NCBI RefSeq assembly: GCF_040436405.1
Contig: NZ_AP031575.1
Location: 1,554,501-1,618,500, forward strand
DNA: 64,000 nucleotides
Origin: Marinomonas sp. THO17
Lineage (GTDB): Bacteria > Pseudomonadota > Gammaproteobacteria > Pseudomonadales > Marinomonadaceae
Direction of reading: 5' to 3'
The notes under the pieces are model-generated. The model worked only from the letters and a program-made list of their open reading frames with translations. It had not been told where the DNA came from and did no database searches. Every line of letters begins with the position of its first letter. Position 1 is the first letter of the stretch. Below, one piece after another: positions 19,517 through 28,580 of the stretch. A program made the position numbers and the translations under genes.

Positions 19517-20178
19517 TAACTCACGCTCGCTTTGATGCAGATAGCAGTCATCCAAGGAGACAATACTAAGCAAAATAAAAACATGGCCGCTAAAATGGCC
19601 AGTGAACCATCATATGGCAACCCCGAATACGTTAATTTCATCACAGAGGTAGCAAAAATAATAATAGGTACATATAAGGGCAAAACAATCAATAACATCA
19701 ATACCGCTCCTTGTCGCAAGGACACAGTAACTGCAGCGCCAATTCCTCCCAATAAAAACAGACTTGGCACAGCAAGCAATAAACTCAGTAGCAAAGGCCA
19801 AAAGCTGTTCGCAGGCAAAAACAACATCTGACTTAATAATGGCAACATAATAATCAATGCCAATATAACCATTACAGAATGCAATATCACTTTCAGCAAA
19901 ACCAAAATTGGCAAAGACAAACCACTGACGACCCACTGTTCTAACGAGCCATCATGGTAATCTTCTTTGAACAAAGCTTCTACGGACAAAAGACAAGCTA
20001 AGGCAGTTGCACACCAAATGATGCCTCCTGCGGCTTTACTAAGAAACACCTCAGATGAATCGATGCCAAGTGGAAATAATACGATCACCAAAAGAAAAAA
20101 CAGCAAGCTGTTCATCACATTCTGCTTGCGCCGCCACATTACCAAAAGTTCAGCTTGTATAAAGGACAAATAGGTCAT
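19516..20178 (-). CDS. ccmB: Haem exporter ABC permease CcmB
   Basis: The membrane subunit of the CcmAB transporter that helps release holo-CcmE. The 220-residue protein has about six membrane segments, and its family stretch EDYHDGSLEQWVVSGLSLPILVL is near residues 72-95. It overlaps ccmA by four bases and ccmC by one. Confidence 0.92.
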   Translation of the reverse strand: MTYLSFIQAELLVMWRRKQNVMNSLLFFLLVIVLFPLGIDSSEVFLSKAAGGIIWCATALACLLSVEALFKEDYHDGSLEQWVVSGLSLPILVLLKVILHSVMVILALIIMLPLLSQMLFLPANSFWPLLLSLLLAVPSLFLLGGIGAAVTVSLRQGAVLMLLIVLPLYVPIIIFATSVMKLTYSGLPYDGSLAILAAMFLFCLVLSPWMTAICIKASVS

Positions 20179-20807
20179 GACAAAAGTTCAATCGTTTTAA
20201 CAGACACAGACAATAATTCTTGATGGCTCGTCAAGACGATCAGCCCACCTGAATTTATATGTTCTTGAAATTTAGCCTCCAATAAGGCAACGCCATCTTT
20301 ATCCAAACTCGCCAAAGGTTCATCTAATAACCAAATGGCCTTATCAGACAACCATAAACGCGCCAACGCTACTCGCTTTCTTTGTCCTTCAGACAAATGT
20401 TTAACCAAACTATGCTGATAAGAATAAAGTTTAAGGTGCAACAACACCCTTTTTATCTTTTCATTGCTCGCTTGTGGGCAATAGCAGGTCACATTTTCAA
20501 GCACACTAAGGTGACTTTTAATGCCGTATCTGTGCCCCAAATAAAGACTGTTTTTAATGAGTGTATCTTGATCGTCTTGATCGTCTTGATCGTCTTGATC
20601 ATGAGAATTATCAACAATCACTCGCCCCTCAAGTGGCATGAGAATCCCTGAGATGACCTTTAACAATGAGGTTTTGCCGGCACCATTTTCCCCAAGAATA
20701 CGGTACAAATGCCCCGATTTGAGAGAATAGTTTAATTGCTGACACAAAATATGTTCGGCACGTTCTATACAAATGTCAGATAATGTTAAAGATAGATTGG
20801 TCTGCAA
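20175..20807 (-). CDS. ccmA: Haem exporter ATP-binding protein CcmA
   Basis: The ABC ATPase of the CcmAB complex. Called at 210 residues from a TTG start: Walker A GENGAGKTS near residue 39, signature HLSEGQRKRVALARLW, Walker B KAIWLLDEPLASLD and the switch His in VLTSHQE. The frame stays open to 21038, but the extension has no ABC sequence, runs into the divergent fliK-like gene and lies upstream of a TATAAT at 20856-20861. A GTG at 20852 is the alternative start. A 9-bp tandem repeat inserts a Gln-Asp-Asp run between Walker A and the signature. Confidence 0.88.
   Translation of the reverse strand: MQTNLSLTLSDICIERAEHILCQQLNYSLKSGHLYRILGENGAGKTSLLKVISGILMPLEGRVIVDNSHDQDDQDDQDDQDTLIKNSLYLGHRYGIKSHLSVLENVTCYCPQASNEKIKRVLLHLKLYSYQHSLVKHLSEGQRKRVALARLWLSDKAIWLLDEPLASLDKDGVALLEAKFQEHINSGGLIVLTSHQELLSVSVKTIELLS
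20567..20600. repeat. 9-bp tandem repeat inside ccmA
   Basis: CTTGATCGT repeated 3.8 times without mismatch. On the coding strand it encodes QDD-QDD-QDD-QD. The unit is a multiple of three, so copy-number change keeps the frame. Confidence 0.92.
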
Positions 20808-20852
20808 AAGGTTTATCCATTCTTGCCGATAAAGAAAAAGGCGTAAATTCAC

Positions 20853-20865
20853 CTCATTATATGAG
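20853..20865 (-). promoter_or_regulatory. Putative ccm operon promoter (-10) within a small palindrome
   Basis: CTCAT-TAT-ATGAG at 20853-20865 is a perfect inverted repeat containing, on the minus strand, TATAAT (20856-20861). A start near 20849 would give a leader of about 40 bases to the TTG start of ccmA. No strong -35 box is visible. Confidence 0.4.
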
Positions 20866-20901
20866 AATATTTCTAAAATAACGATGCAATAGGTAGGCGA
20901 A

Positions 20902-22848
20902 ATGATCTCTGACATTAAATCAATGATTAGCGGCCAATCTTCTTCAACGGACACCTCATCCGCTCGCCTAAATACTGTTGGCACCCTAGCCAAACTCAGC
21001 AACGAAATGAAGCTGATTGAAAACCTTTCGCTCATCAAATTTCTAGGCAGTGAAAATACCTTATTTCAGGGGAAGCCTGTACAGCTGCTTCACGCTTCTA
21101 GCCAGCATCAGCCTTTTACCTTAATTAACTCAGGTCCTGCTATTGATATCAGTGACTTAAACAACGTTAAAATGAGTCGAAACGGTCATCATCAAGCCAG
21201 TTTAGAATTGCCTGCTAACAGCAACACTCAGCTTAGTAATCAGACAAGCCCTACCCAAACGCGCCTTGGTAACCTAAACATTGCTTCACAGGTTATTCAA
21301 CTGACCGTAGTTTCCAGCTTACCAAACCCTTTATCCGCTAATGTTACAAGCCAGCAAACTACCCCTAACCAGACACAGCTAAATACGCAACAAGCCATTC
21401 AGCCAGGTACTGCACAGTCATCATCTAATGTGGCGTCCGCCAATCCTTCTACCTCTAATCAAGCCAGCAGCCCTCAAACACAAACAACAGCATCCACTTC
21501 CAGTAATCCATCTCAAGCGCAGACCAACGTCAGTAACAACAGCTCATTAGGTAACAATCAGACGAATGCAACCAACGCTACTAAAACAACACAGAATACA
21601 GTCTCTAACTCGGTAAATCAGAGTCTCACTAATACCTCAGCAAACGCCACTAACAATGCCTCTCAAACCCAACCTCAAGGGCCAACCGAGTTGACTTACG
21701 CCTCTCTTAATAAACGACCCTTGAGTAACCTCAGCCTTACTAATAACAGCAGTACGCCAACAGCAAGTAACCAAGCTGCTCAATCATCGTCAAACACAAC
21801 ATCTGGAGGTCAAACGCCCCATGTCGGAAGCAATACTCAACCGACTCAAACACCTGCATCTAACCAGTTTCAGCACACTCAGGGACAGCATATTCTGCAA
21901 GTGACAGACGGTCAGTCCGAGTTTCAGTTAATCAGTCAACAAGCGCTTAAAAAAGGTGACACACTTAGAGTATTTGTCGATGCGAATCATCAACTGCAAA
22001 GCCTGCCAGCCAAACAGGCAAACGAATCTATGCCATTACAGACACAGGCCTTAAGACAAAGCTTACCAAAACAACTGGCGGCCTCTGAAATGAATAGTTT
22101 AATCAATCAATTACAAAGGATTTCCCAAACGGAAGGGGCTGATTTACCACCACGAACACAACAGGCACTGCAACAGCTTCTGCAACACCTGCCCAACCTG
22201 CCTCAGGTTACTGGCTCACCCGAAGCAATGAAACAAGCCATGCAGACCAGCGGCACTTTTGCTGAATCCTTGCTACTTAATGATCAAAAAAATCAGATTC
22301 CAGCGGATTTCAAATTGAACTTGGAACGCCTTAAAGACAGCCAAGATGCCATGCTGATTACGCGAACAACAAGCACAATCCCCACAGAGCAAATTGCCAA
22401 TGCGATTGAGCGTATTACAACTAATCAGCTACGCCATCTTAGCGAACCTGGTCAATTAAACAGCCAAATGTACCCTTTGCACATTGAAGTGCCGATCAAA
22501 GATCAGCAACAACAGCACAGGTTAGTTCACATTGAAATAGATCAAGATAACAACCAAACGCAGCATGAAAAGCACGAGCGCCGTTGGTTAGTGAAATTAC
22601 AATTTGATTTTGAAGAAACCGGTCGCTTTGACGCCCGAACCAGTATCCAAGGCAATAAAGTGGGTATTTTATTTGCTGCAGAAAGTCTCGATACGGTACA
22701 AAAGCTACAACATAACATGCCCATTTTAAAGGACAAGCTCAATCAAAAAGACATTGAAATAGAACGTCTTGATGCTTTTCAAGCAAAATTAGTTCAGACA
22801 GAGAAAAATAAACCCAGTCAACAATCTTTGATCGACGTGAGAACCTAA
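20902..22848 (+). CDS. Second FliK-like hook-length-control-type protein
   Basis: A 648-residue protein whose first ~300 residues are low-complexity Gln/Asn/Ser/Thr sequence, probably an extended flexible ruler-like region. From about residue 325 it becomes structured. The C-terminal ~150 residues (LHIEVPIKD, RRWLVKLQFDFEETGRFDARTSIQGNKVGILFAAES) resemble the Flg_hook domain of FliK by pattern, not by strong motif. It is followed, with the shared sequence TAATGA, by a free FlhB C-terminal domain, a pairing that mirrors FliK acting on FlhB. A GGTAGG-like ribosome site precedes the ATG. The canonical FliK is at 42062-43981. Confidence 0.7.
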   Translation: MISDIKSMISGQSSSTDTSSARLNTVGTLAKLSNEMKLIENLSLIKFLGSENTLFQGKPVQLLHASSQHQPFTLINSGPAIDISDLNNVKMSRNGHHQASLELPANSNTQLSNQTSPTQTRLGNLNIASQVIQLTVVSSLPNPLSANVTSQQTTPNQTQLNTQQAIQPGTAQSSSNVASANPSTSNQASSPQTQTTASTSSNPSQAQTNVSNNSSLGNNQTNATNATKTTQNTVSNSVNQSLTNTSANATNNASQTQPQGPTELTYASLNKRPLSNLSLTNNSSTPTASNQAAQSSSNTTSGGQTPHVGSNTQPTQTPASNQFQHTQGQHILQVTDGQSEFQLISQQALKKGDTLRVFVDANHQLQSLPAKQANESMPLQTQALRQSLPKQLAASEMNSLINQLQRISQTEGADLPPRTQQALQQLLQHLPNLPQVTGSPEAMKQAMQTSGTFAESLLLNDQKNQIPADFKLNLERLKDSQDAMLITRTTSTIPTEQIANAIERITTNQLRHLSEPGQLNSQMYPLHIEVPIKDQQQQHRLVHIEIDQDNNQTQHEKHERRWLVKLQFDFEETGRFDARTSIQGNKVGILFAAESLDTVQKLQHNMPILKDKLNQKDIEIERLDAFQAKLVQTEKNKPSQQSLIDVRT

Positions 22849-23096
22849 TGAAAAAAGCAGTAGCACTCAAATACGATTATCAAAACGCTCCTGTTATAGC
22901 AGCTAAAGGAAGCGGATTGTTAGCAGAAAGAATCATGCAGGTAGCAGAAGAGAATGATGTCATGCTCCACCAGAGCCCTGAACTGGTTGAGGTACTGAGC
23001 ACTTTGGAGTTGGGTGAGGAAATACCCGAATCTTTATATCTCGCAGTGGCAGAAATTATCGCGTTTGCTCACCAAATTAAGGATCATCAATGGTAG
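22848..23096 (+). CDS. FlhB C-terminal-domain protein (FhlB/FlhX-like)
   Basis: An 82-residue cytoplasmic protein that aligns with the part of FlhB after its NPTH self-cleavage site: AVALKYDYQNAPVIAAKGSGLLAERI against FlhB SVALKYDQVSGSAPVLLAKG, then LGEEIPESLYLAVAEIIAFAHQIKD against IGEEIPQGLFKVVAQLLAYVYQLRN. It lacks NPTH and all membrane segments, so it mimics the cleaved C-terminal fragment. Related proteins can replace part of FlhB in substrate-specificity switching. Its start overlaps the fliK-like stop and its end overlaps the convergent DUF2802 gene by 10 bases. Confidence 0.85.
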   Translation: MKKAVALKYDYQNAPVIAAKGSGLLAERIMQVAEENDVMLHQSPELVEVLSTLELGEEIPESLYLAVAEIIAFAHQIKDHQW

Positions 23097-23491
23097 TCTG
23101 AATCCCGGCGAGACTCTTTCTTGAGCAAGCTAATCAATTCTGCCTCAGCACGAATCAAACCACATTTAGAGACTAAATCGTCTATGGTGGCGCCCATCTC
23201 CAACAACTCCATGGCACGATTGTAAGAAACACTGCCCTCTTTAGACAAAATCTCGGACTGTTTCTCTACTGCCAAGTTTAATTTCTTCTCAATGGCTACC
23301 AAGCGACGTCCCATTCCGATAGAACCCGATGCCAATACCTGTACTTGCTTTTTATGGTTAATGTCCGCTTCAAATTGCTGTGACTTAAGCTGCTTGATTC
23401 GTTTTGATAGACGAAAGGCCCACGTCATCACAACCAGCAGTAATACAAACTGCAGCACCAGAAGAAGGTTAAATAACCATTGAGATTCCAT
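23087..23491 (-). CDS. DUF2802 membrane-anchored protein
   Basis: A 134-residue protein: an N-terminal membrane helix (about 5-24), a coiled-coil-rich stretch (LSKRIKQLKSQQFEADINHKKQ) and the DUF2802 C-terminus (YNRAMELLEMGATIDDLVSKCGLIRAEAEL, split here by eye into a helix-turn-helix-like pair). The family sits next to cheW in polar-flagellate gammaproteobacteria. Its role is unknown; the HTH-like end could bind protein rather than DNA. The ATG at 23491 is preferred over a TTG nine bases upstream. Confidence 0.75.
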   Translation of the reverse strand: MESQWLFNLLLVLQFVLLLVVMTWAFRLSKRIKQLKSQQFEADINHKKQVQVLASGSIGMGRRLVAIEKKLNLAVEKQSEILSKEGSVSYNRAMELLEMGATIDDLVSKCGLIRAEAELISLLKKESRRDSDYH

Positions 23492-23510
23492 TAAATACAA
23501 CTACCCTAAA

Positions 23511-24002
23511 TTATATTGAAGCGACTTCAGACCACTCATCTTCGGACAACAGCTTATCGAGGTCAACCAAGATCAATAAAGTATCGTTTTTGTGACACAC
23601 ACCCTGAATAAATTTAGATGACTCATCATTGCCCACACTCGGTGATATTTCAATTTCTGATTGACGTAAATACACCACTTCAGAAACCGCATCCACCAAT
23701 ATACCAATCACATGGCCTTCCACTTCTAGGATCATAATACGCGTAGCATCGGTAATTTCACCTGAGGGCAAACCAAAGCGCTGGCAGGTATCGATAACAG
23801 TGACCACGGTACCACGTAAATGAATGATACCCAGTACAAAAGCTGGCGCACCTGGTACCGGCGCAATTTCTGAGTACCGAAGAACTTCTTTCACCTGCAT
23901 GACGTTAACGCCATAAATTTCATTTTCTAGGCGAAAAGTCACCCATTGCAACATTGGGTCTTCCGATTGATTCGCGCCTTTTAACGCAATATTCGTAGAC
24001 AT
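23511..24002 (-). CDS. cheW: Chemotaxis coupling protein CheW
   Basis: Links receptors to CheA in the chemotaxis array. A 163-residue single CheW domain: WVTFRLENEIYGVNVMQVKEVLRY at the start, PGAPAFVLGIIHLRGTVVTVIDTCQRFGL, and VGILVDAVSEVVYLR. Last gene of the main che-mot-par run; GGGAG precedes the ATG. Confidence 0.95.
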   Translation of the reverse strand: MSTNIALKGANQSEDPMLQWVTFRLENEIYGVNVMQVKEVLRYSEIAPVPGAPAFVLGIIHLRGTVVTVIDTCQRFGLPSGEITDATRIMILEVEGHVIGILVDAVSEVVYLRQSEIEISPSVGNDESSKFIQGVCHKNDTLLILVDLDKLLSEDEWSEVASI

Positions 24003-24038
24003 AACACATCTCCCAAGATCACGCTGTGATCACTAGCC

Positions 24039-25085
<1,047 letters not shown>

Positions 25086-25094
25086 ATGTATTTT

Positions 25095-25868
25095 CTATCC
25101 CGCTGGATTCATCAATGAATCCATCAGACTCGCGTATGCTTTGATGCCACGAGCACTTGAATCCAATGCCGACGGAGCAATTCCTGCTGTACTGGCATCT
25201 CGTAATTTTGTGTCTACGGGAATCACTGAGTGCCAAACAAGTTCTTCGTACATGTCTTTTAAATTACGCAAACTCTTATTGGATGCCTGAGTACGACGAT
25301 CAAATAAAGTTGGTACGATCAAATAAGGTACGGGACGCTTACGTGCTCTGTTAATCATAGTCAAAGTACGCACCATACGCTCCAATCCCTTAATAGCCAA
25401 AAATTCCGTTTGTACCGGAATAATCAATTGTTGGCATGCCGCCAGAGCATTAATCATTAGTACACCTAACACTGGCGGACTGTCGATTAAAACGTAATCA
25501 TAATCATCCCATAAAATGGCTAGGGTTTTGGAGATCACTAAGCCCATACCACCTTGAGCTTGGGCATGGCGTTCTAAAGTAGCCAAAGCTGTAGAGGCAG
25601 GCAGCAGAGATAAGTTGGGATGGCCAGTTTCCAATATCAAAGAAGGTGGCAATTCATCCGGAATTTTTCCAGATACTTGAAAAAGGTTATAAGCGCTGTT
25701 CTCTATTGAGTCTGGGTCAAATCGGAAATAGCTTGTTAGTGAACCATGAGGGTCTAAATCCACCATTAATACACGGTGCCCTGCGTCCGCCAATAGTCCG
25801 GCTAAAGACACAACTGTCGTCGTTTTACCTACACCACCTTTTTGATTCGCCACCGCCCAAATGTGCAC
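25095..25868 (-). CDS. parC: ParA-like ATPase ParC (polar chemotaxis array)
   Basis: A 257-residue MinD/ParA-family ATPase. Deviant Walker A is at the N-terminus (NQKGGVGKTTT, signature lysine K10), followed by VLMVDLDPHGSLT and VLIDSPPVLG. Its position directly upstream of parP and cheW identifies it as the chemotaxis ParC/Soj type, which recruits ParP and arrays to the flagellar pole, rather than the chromosome or flagellar-number ATPase. The start is GTG. It should not be confused with FleN, which is absent from its usual site. Confidence 0.87.
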   Translation of the reverse strand: MHIWAVANQKGGVGKTTTVVSLAGLLADAGHRVLMVDLDPHGSLTSYFRFDPDSIENSAYNLFQVSGKIPDELPPSLILETGHPNLSLLPASTALATLERHAQAQGGMGLVISKTLAILWDDYDYVLIDSPPVLGVLMINALAACQQLIIPVQTEFLAIKGLERMVRTLTMINRARKRPVPYLIVPTLFDRRTQASNKSLRNLKDMYEELVWHSVIPVDTKLRDASTAGIAPSALDSSARGIKAYASLMDSLMNPAG

Positions 25869-25940
25869 TCTGACTCTCCGCTATCCTAAACTGTTTTTCT
25901 GCTTACGAATTCTTTGCAATCAATCATATACAGTAACTGC

Positions 25941-26756
25941 TTACTTAAACAAGTAATCATATAAATTATCGGCTCTTCGCTTGCTAATTCGTATTACCAC
26001 ACGACGATTTTGTTGCCGAGCAAAGTCATTGGTATTTCTTACTTTGGGATGCTCACTCGCAAATCCCATTGGAGCAACCATTGCTGGATTCATACCGCGA
26101 TATACCAACTCATCTACAACTGACGAAGCACGTAAACTAGATAAGTTCCAATTGTTACCAATACGTGGAGAGTTTACCGGCAAATTATCTGTGTGACCTT
26201 CCACTATTACTGCAGATGGGTAAGCCTTTAAGACATTTGCAACCATTATCAGTAGGGCTACCGCTTCATTAGTCAGTTCATACTCGCCAGTACCGAACAA
26301 TAAAGCCGATTTCATTTCTAGACTGACCCAATCAGCCGACTCTGAGACTTGAATTTGACCAGTTTGATGTAAACCAGAAAATTGCTGTTCAACCAAACGA
26401 CTCAATAAAGCATAAACAGCGGAAGATTGATCTTCCTCAACGTCAGCCGCTTCTTGAGGAATGGGTATACTTTCGATTAATTCTGCGTCTTTGGGCTCTC
26501 CAACAATAGGTTCTCCTATATTGATGGGTTTTACTGATTTTTGTACCGCCTCAAACACCCCTTGTAAACTTTCCTTTAGACGCTTCTCATCATCAGAATT
26601 TTTTAATGACAAGGAATACAAAGCTACAAAGAAGGCAAAGAGTAGAGTGATAAAATCAGCGTAAGAGAGAATCCATCGATCTTTTCCCGACGCATGTACG
26701 GGAGAAGACTTTACTAATTTACGGCGTTTAGATGAACGAGATTCAACATCACTCAT
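25941..26756 (-). CDS. motD: Flagellar stator protein MotD (MotB family)
   Basis: Stator subunit that anchors to peptidoglycan and conducts ions. The 271-residue protein has one N-terminal membrane helix with the essential Asp, D34 in WILSYADFITLLFAFF. The C-terminal OmpA-like domain has VIVEGHTDNLPVNSPRIGNNW and SLRASSVVDEL. The ATG at 26756 overlaps the motC end by eight bases; a TTG 15 bases upstream is less likely. Which ion is used cannot be decided from sequence here. Confidence 0.92.
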   Translation of the reverse strand: MSDVESRSSKRRKLVKSSPVHASGKDRWILSYADFITLLFAFFVALYSLSLKNSDDEKRLKESLQGVFEAVQKSVKPINIGEPIVGEPKDAELIESIPIPQEAADVEEDQSSAVYALLSRLVEQQFSGLHQTGQIQVSESADWVSLEMKSALLFGTGEYELTNEAVALLIMVANVLKAYPSAVIVEGHTDNLPVNSPRIGNNWNLSSLRASSVVDELVYRGMNPAMVAPMGFASEHPKVRNTNDFARQQNRRVVIRISKRRADNLYDYLFK

Positions 26757-27486
26757 AAGTCGCCAACTCAAGTTCTAAGCGATATGGATGCTTACCGATC
26801 GCAATACCACAAATGCCATCAATAAGAAGTTGATGGTATAGCAATTCTTTATCAATATAATTGGACAACTTTCTCGCAATAGGAAACACCACCAAATTCG
26901 CAAAACCTTGTCCATATAAAGTTGATACAAAAGCCACTGCGATCCCTTGCCCCAGCGCTTCAGGACTGTTCAAATTAGCCATTGCCTGTATCAGCCCTAG
27001 AACAGATCCCATGATCCCCAAAGTTGGAGCATAGCCACCAATGGACTCAATAAAAGACACACTTTTTATTCGTCTTTCGTGAATGCGAATTGCATCATCG
27101 TGCAAACGATCAGACAACACATTTGGGTCAGTGCCATCTATCGCCATCTGCAAGGCGCGTGTAGAAAAAGGATTGTTGATAGCACCGACATCCGAATCTA
27201 AAGATAGTAAGGATAAACGTCGTGCCTTATGGGCGAGATTATTTATGGTAGTTCGCGCTGAGGTAAAATCGAAAACGGGTGGAAATAAACTCCATTTAAG
27301 TAAAACTAAAGCGCGAATTGCTTCTTGAATGCTGCTCTGAATGAGTGTTGCACCGAGACTACCGAAAATAACGATAATCGCGGATGGGAAATTGAGCAGT
27401 AGAACCACTTCCCCACCGCCCAACCAATTAGCAAGGAAAACTGAGCTAAATGCAATTAACAAACCTGCTAAGGTGACTAAGTCCAC
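26749..27486 (-). CDS. motC: Flagellar stator protein MotC (MotA family)
   Basis: Partner of MotD in the five-to-two stator complex. The 245-residue protein has four membrane segments (about 3-20, 27-48, 147-170 and 180-203) with the torque-generating cytoplasmic loop between the second and third. Family motifs are GGYAPTLGIMGSVLGLIQAM and GIAVAFVSTLYGQGFANLV. Its ATG shares one base with the cheB stop codon. This is the stator pair encoded inside che clusters; a separate motAB pair may exist elsewhere. Confidence 0.92.
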   Translation of the reverse strand: MDLVTLAGLLIAFSSVFLANWLGGGEVVLLLNFPSAIIVIFGSLGATLIQSSIQEAIRALVLLKWSLFPPVFDFTSARTTINNLAHKARRLSLLSLDSDVGAINNPFSTRALQMAIDGTDPNVLSDRLHDDAIRIHERRIKSVSFIESIGGYAPTLGIMGSVLGLIQAMANLNSPEALGQGIAVAFVSTLYGQGFANLVVFPIARKLSNYIDKELLYHQLLIDGICGIAIGKHPYRLELELATYE

Positions 27487-28550
27487 TAACCGACCTCGCG
27501 TACAATACGTTCACCAATGTGATTCAAGTCGATAATTTCATCGGCCAAATTAGCCTTTTCAACCGCCATTGGCATGCCGTAAATAACACAGGTATCTTCA
27601 CTTTGAATCCACACTTTAGAACCTGAGCTTTTTAGCATCCTGGCACCTTCTCGGCCATCTACACCCATACCCGTCATAACTACTGACAGTACTTTTCCTG
27701 GGTAACATTTTGATGCCGAACCAAAAGTCACATCGACCGATGGTTTGTAATTAAGACGTTCATCACCATCCAAAATACGTACACAACCGCCATTACGTGA
27801 ATCTATCATCATTTGTTTCCCACCTGGAGCAAGTAAAGCCACTCCAGCTTCAAGACGATCGCCATCCTTTGCTTCTTTCACTTTAATCTGACATATGTTG
27901 TTTAAACGTTCTGCAAAAGCCCCGGTAAAAGCGGCAGGCATATGCTGTATCAACACAAGAGGTGCCGAAAAGTCTTCAGGGATTTTACTTAATACTGCTT
28001 GGAGCGCCATAGGCCCCCCCGTCGAAGTACCAATAGCCACAAGGCTAACGCGTTTTCGCGAACGAGGGATAATTACCCCACGATCAGTAACAATGGCTTT
28101 GTGTTCTTTACGCGGTGCAAGCGGCTCAGTACTTCCGCCACCACCCGATAAACGGGTACGAGCCACAGCCAAAACACGATCGACCAAAGCTTTCTTCACC
28201 ACCACAGAATCTCGAGATATGTCCTCAAAGTTCTTTGGCATGAAATCAACTGCACCAGCTTCAAGCGCATCTAAGGTTACTTTCGCGCCTTCGTGGGTCA
28301 AAGATGAAAACATCAACACCGGAGTCGGCTTAGTTTTCATTATGTTAGAAACAGCCGCAATACCGTCCATTACGGGCATTTCATAATCCATTGTCACCAC
28401 ATCAGGTGACAGCGACTGAACCTTATCAATCGCTTCTTTACCATTATTAGCGGTGCCTACTACAGATAGCCGAGGGTCCGCTTCAAATATTTCCACCAAT
28501 CGGCGTCTGAAAAAGCCTGAGTCATCAACAACCAGCACTTTTACCGGCAT
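27486..28550 (-). CDS. cheB: Chemotaxis methylesterase response regulator CheB
   Basis: Demethylates or deamidates receptor glutamates for adaptation when phosphorylated by CheA. The 354-residue protein has an N-terminal receiver with D55 in VVTMDYEMPVMDG and a C-terminal esterase with triad S176 (GTSTGGP), H203 (IQHMP) and D299 (GMGVDG). No cheR gene is in this window, so its methyltransferase partner must be elsewhere. Confidence 0.96.
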   Translation of the reverse strand: MPVKVLVVDDSGFFRRRLVEIFEADPRLSVVGTANNGKEAIDKVQSLSPDVVTMDYEMPVMDGIAAVSNIMKTKPTPVLMFSSLTHEGAKVTLDALEAGAVDFMPKNFEDISRDSVVVKKALVDRVLAVARTRLSGGGGSTEPLAPRKEHKAIVTDRGVIIPRSRKRVSLVAIGTSTGGPMALQAVLSKIPEDFSAPLVLIQHMPAAFTGAFAERLNNICQIKVKEAKDGDRLEAGVALLAPGGKQMMIDSRNGGCVRILDGDERLNYKPSVDVTFGSASKCYPGKVLSVVMTGMGVDGREGARMLKSSGSKVWIQSEDTCVIYGMPMAVEKANLADEIIDLNHIGERIVREVG

Positions 28551-28580
28551 ACTACATCTCCAAAATGTATAACTTAGTTG

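Noticed and set aside
20808..21038. 77-residue N-terminal extension of CcmA
   Set aside because: It reads into the divergent fliK-like gene, lacks ABC sequence, and a TATAAT promoter element lies inside it.
27895..28386. 163-codon plus-strand open frame
   Set aside because: Antisense to the conserved esterase domain of cheB; composition fits a shadow frame.
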